Source: Hyphomicrobiales bacterium (GTDB taxonomy: Bacteria; Pseudomonadota; Alphaproteobacteria; Rhizobiales; S144-23). Taken from it: 6,440 nucleotides of DNA. Location of the stretch: NCBI GenBank assembly GCA_015494375.1, contig WGBL01000376.1, forward strand, positions 1 to 6,440. Reading direction: 5' to 3'. Under the pieces are notes generated by a model. The model searched no databases. It was not told where the DNA came from and saw only the letters and a program-made list of their open reading frames with translations. Positions 5,097-6,440 of the stretch are shown one piece after another. Position numbers and translations under genes: made by a program. Every line of letters begins with the position of its first letter. The stretch's first letter is position 1.

Positions 5097-6326
5097 ATGC
5101 AGTCCACGTCGGTGGGTGGCGACGTCTTTTTCGTGCTCGTCGGCGCCATACTCGTCTTTGCCATGCACGCGGGCTTTGCCTTTCTCGAGGTGGGCACCGT
5201 CCGCCACAAAAACCAGGTTAATGCGCTGGTCAAGATCCTGAGCGACTTTGCAATTTCCACAACGGCCTATTTCTTCATCGGCTATACGGTCGCCTATGGC
5301 ACCAGCTTTTTCGCCGATGCCATGGCGATTGCCGGAGGCGCGGGGGGGAGCGGCTTCGAGCCACAGGGGCTCACGCTCGTCAAGTTCTTCTTCCTCACAA
5401 CGTTTGCCGCGGCGGTGCCGGCCATCATCTCGGGAGGCATCGCCGAGCGGGCCAAGTTTTGGCCCCAGTGTGCGGCAAGCGCGGCGCTTGTCGGCTTTGC
5501 CTATCCCTTCTTTGAGGGCATTGTCTGGAATGGCAACTACGGCCTGCAAGAGACCTTCTTCAAGGGGGTGCTCGGGGCCGAGTTCCACGATTTCGCGGGC
5601 TCGGTCGTCGTCCATGCGGTGGGGGGCTGGATTGCCTTCTCAGCCGTCCGTCTTCTCGGCCCACGCCTTGGGCGCTATGACAAGTCGGGCAAACCGATCG
5701 GCATCCCGCCCTCGTCCATTCCCTGGCTGGCGCTCGGCTCCTGGCTGCTGTGCGTCGGCTGGTTCGGGTTCAATGTCATGACCGCGGGCTCGCTCGCCGA
5801 TGTTTCAGGGCTTATTGCGCTCAATTCGCTGATGGCCATGGTGGGGGGCATTCTCGCCGCCCTCATCGTCGGTGAGAACGATCCGGGCTTTGTTCACAAC
5901 GGCGCGCTGGCGGGGCTCGTTGCGGTCTGTGCCGGCTCGGACATCATGCATCCCATCGGCTCGTTTGTCGTTGGTGGCGTTGCCGGGGCGCTTTTCGTCT
6001 ACATGTTCCAGCTCTGCCACAACCGCCTCAAGATCGACGATGTGCTAGGCGTCTGGCCGCTCCATGGCCTCTGCGGCCTCTGGGGCGGCATTGCAGCGGG
6101 CATCTTCGGCCTCAAGACGTTCGGCGGGCTCGGCGGGGTCACCTTTGCCTCACAGCTCGTCGGCAGCCTCCTGGGCTCGGCTTTTGCCATGGTTGCGGGC
6201 CTTGTCGTCTATGGCGCTCTCAAGGCCACCGTCGGCATTCGCCTCGAGCCCGACGAGGAGCAGCAGGGGGCCGATCTCGCCATTCACAAGATCAGCGCAA
6301 CTCCCGAGAGCGACATGACCGCCTGA
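5097..6326 (+). CDS. amt: Ammonium transporter, Amt family
   Basis: 409 residues; a trimeric inner-membrane channel conducting ammonium in the known family. The ATG at 5097 has GGGGGAGGGG immediately upstream; an in-frame TTG at 5082 lies inside that site and is rejected. About eleven hydrophobic segments are visible from residue 9 onward. Functional positions known from E. coli AmtB are kept: Phe gate residues at Phe103 (TTFAAAVP) and Phe225 (GWFGFN), recruitment Trp144 (GIVWNGN), Asp165 (FHDFAGS), twin His His173 (VVVHAVGG) and His323 (WPLHGLCGLWGG). GGIAERAKF at 113-121 is the conserved loop. The cytoplasmic tail (GIRLEPDEEQQGADLAIH) is the part bound by PII proteins in the family and ends beyond it in ATPESD. 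GWFGFNVMTAGSL differs from the AmtB string GWFGFNAGS by a small insertion. No glnK lies upstream; a downstream one cannot be excluded because the window ends 114 bp later. Confidence 0.95.
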   Translation: MQSTSVGGDVFFVLVGAILVFAMHAGFAFLEVGTVRHKNQVNALVKILSDFAISTTAYFFIGYTVAYGTSFFADAMAIAGGAGGSGFEPQGLTLVKFFFLTTFAAAVPAIISGGIAERAKFWPQCAASAALVGFAYPFFEGIVWNGNYGLQETFFKGVLGAEFHDFAGSVVVHAVGGWIAFSAVRLLGPRLGRYDKSGKPIGIPPSSIPWLALGSWLLCVGWFGFNVMTAGSLADVSGLIALNSLMAMVGGILAALIVGENDPGFVHNGALAGLVAVCAGSDIMHPIGSFVVGGVAGALFVYMFQLCHNRLKIDDVLGVWPLHGLCGLWGGIAAGIFGLKTFGGLGGVTFASQLVGSLLGSAFAMVAGLVVYGALKATVGIRLEPDEEQQGADLAIHKISATPESDMTA

Positions 6327-6329
6327 GCC

Positions 6330-6345
6330 GCGGCGCTGTCGCCGC
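6330..6345 (+). terminator. Short GC hairpin after amt
   Basis: GCGGCG (6330-6335) and CGCCGC (6340-6345) form a 6-bp stem with loop CTGT, four bases after the amt stop. The T content after it is low (TGTTCCCTT), so termination here would be weak. Confidence 0.3.
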
Positions 6346-6360
6346 CAGGTGTTCCCTTGC

Positions 6361-6414
6361 GCGGGCGCATATGGACAGGCGGGCGCATATGGACAGGCGG
6401 GCGCAGATGGCTAG
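6361..6414. repeat. 18-bp tandem repeat, three copies
   Basis: GCGGGCGCATATGGACAG occurs at 6361-6378 and again, identical, at 6379-6396. A third copy at 6397-6414 differs at 3 of 18 positions. The unit length is a multiple of three and each copy contains an ATG in one frame (6371, 6389, 6407), reading MDRRAH. It may be the repeated start of a downstream gene or an intergenic element. Confidence 0.9.
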
Positions 6415-6440
6415 TGCACAGACGCAAACACAAGATACAC
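6371..6440 (+). CDS. Possible 5' end of a further gene, runs off right edge
   Basis: An open frame from the first repeat ATG (alternative starts at 6389 and 6407) reads MDRRAHMDRRAQMASAQTQT and remains open to the window end. No good ribosome site precedes any of the three ATGs; purine-rich GGACAGG is present before the second and third. Too little is visible to name a product. It could equally be noncoding. Confidence 0.2.
   Translation, partial: MDRRAHMDRRAQMASAQTQTQDT

Overview
The window comes from a GC-rich genome. The iron-type superoxide dismutase, the MetV/MetF-like pair, the long-tailed ammonium transporter and the promoter style all point to an alphaproteobacterium, probably Hyphomicrobiales; this is inference from protein character, not from a marker gene. 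No rRNA, tRNA, CRISPR array, insertion sequence or prophage part is visible.

Left part (1-1566, minus strand): a run of envelope or secreted proteins. Reading in the direction of transcription there is a doubtful 62-codon ORF with a signal-peptide-like start (1566-1378), a TPR-like protein with two membrane helices (1325-822), a small exported six-cysteine protein (695-393) and the exported N-terminus of a caspase-like (peptidase C14) protein that leaves the window at base 1. A 17-bp sequence occurs identically at 786-802 and 1606-1622, upstream of two of the small exported ORFs.

Centre (1567-2116): no convincing protein gene. It holds a well-formed candidate small RNA on the plus strand: a sigma70-like promoter (1887-1914), three consecutive hairpins and a textbook intrinsic terminator (2030-2067), giving about 147 nt. 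This is the most interesting object here. It converges with the metF-like gene.

2117-3882 (minus strand): a translationally coupled two-gene operon (ATGA overlap) for a cysteine-rich MTHFR C-terminal-domain protein (MetV-like) and a MetF-like methylenetetrahydrofolate reductase. They are likely subunits of one enzyme acting on C1-folate.

3883-4324: a divergent intergenic region with a possible sodB promoter, an array of 21-bp tandem repeats and an A/C-rich leader. sodB (Fe superoxide dismutase, GTG start) and amt (ammonium transporter) follow on the plus strand. After amt lie a GC hairpin and three 18-bp tandem repeats, each bringing an in-frame ATG; an open frame there runs off the right edge.

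The metabolic genes (C1-folate reduction or oxidation, superoxide removal, ammonium uptake) are ordinary housekeeping or accessory functions. Their adjacency does not by itself show a common pathway.
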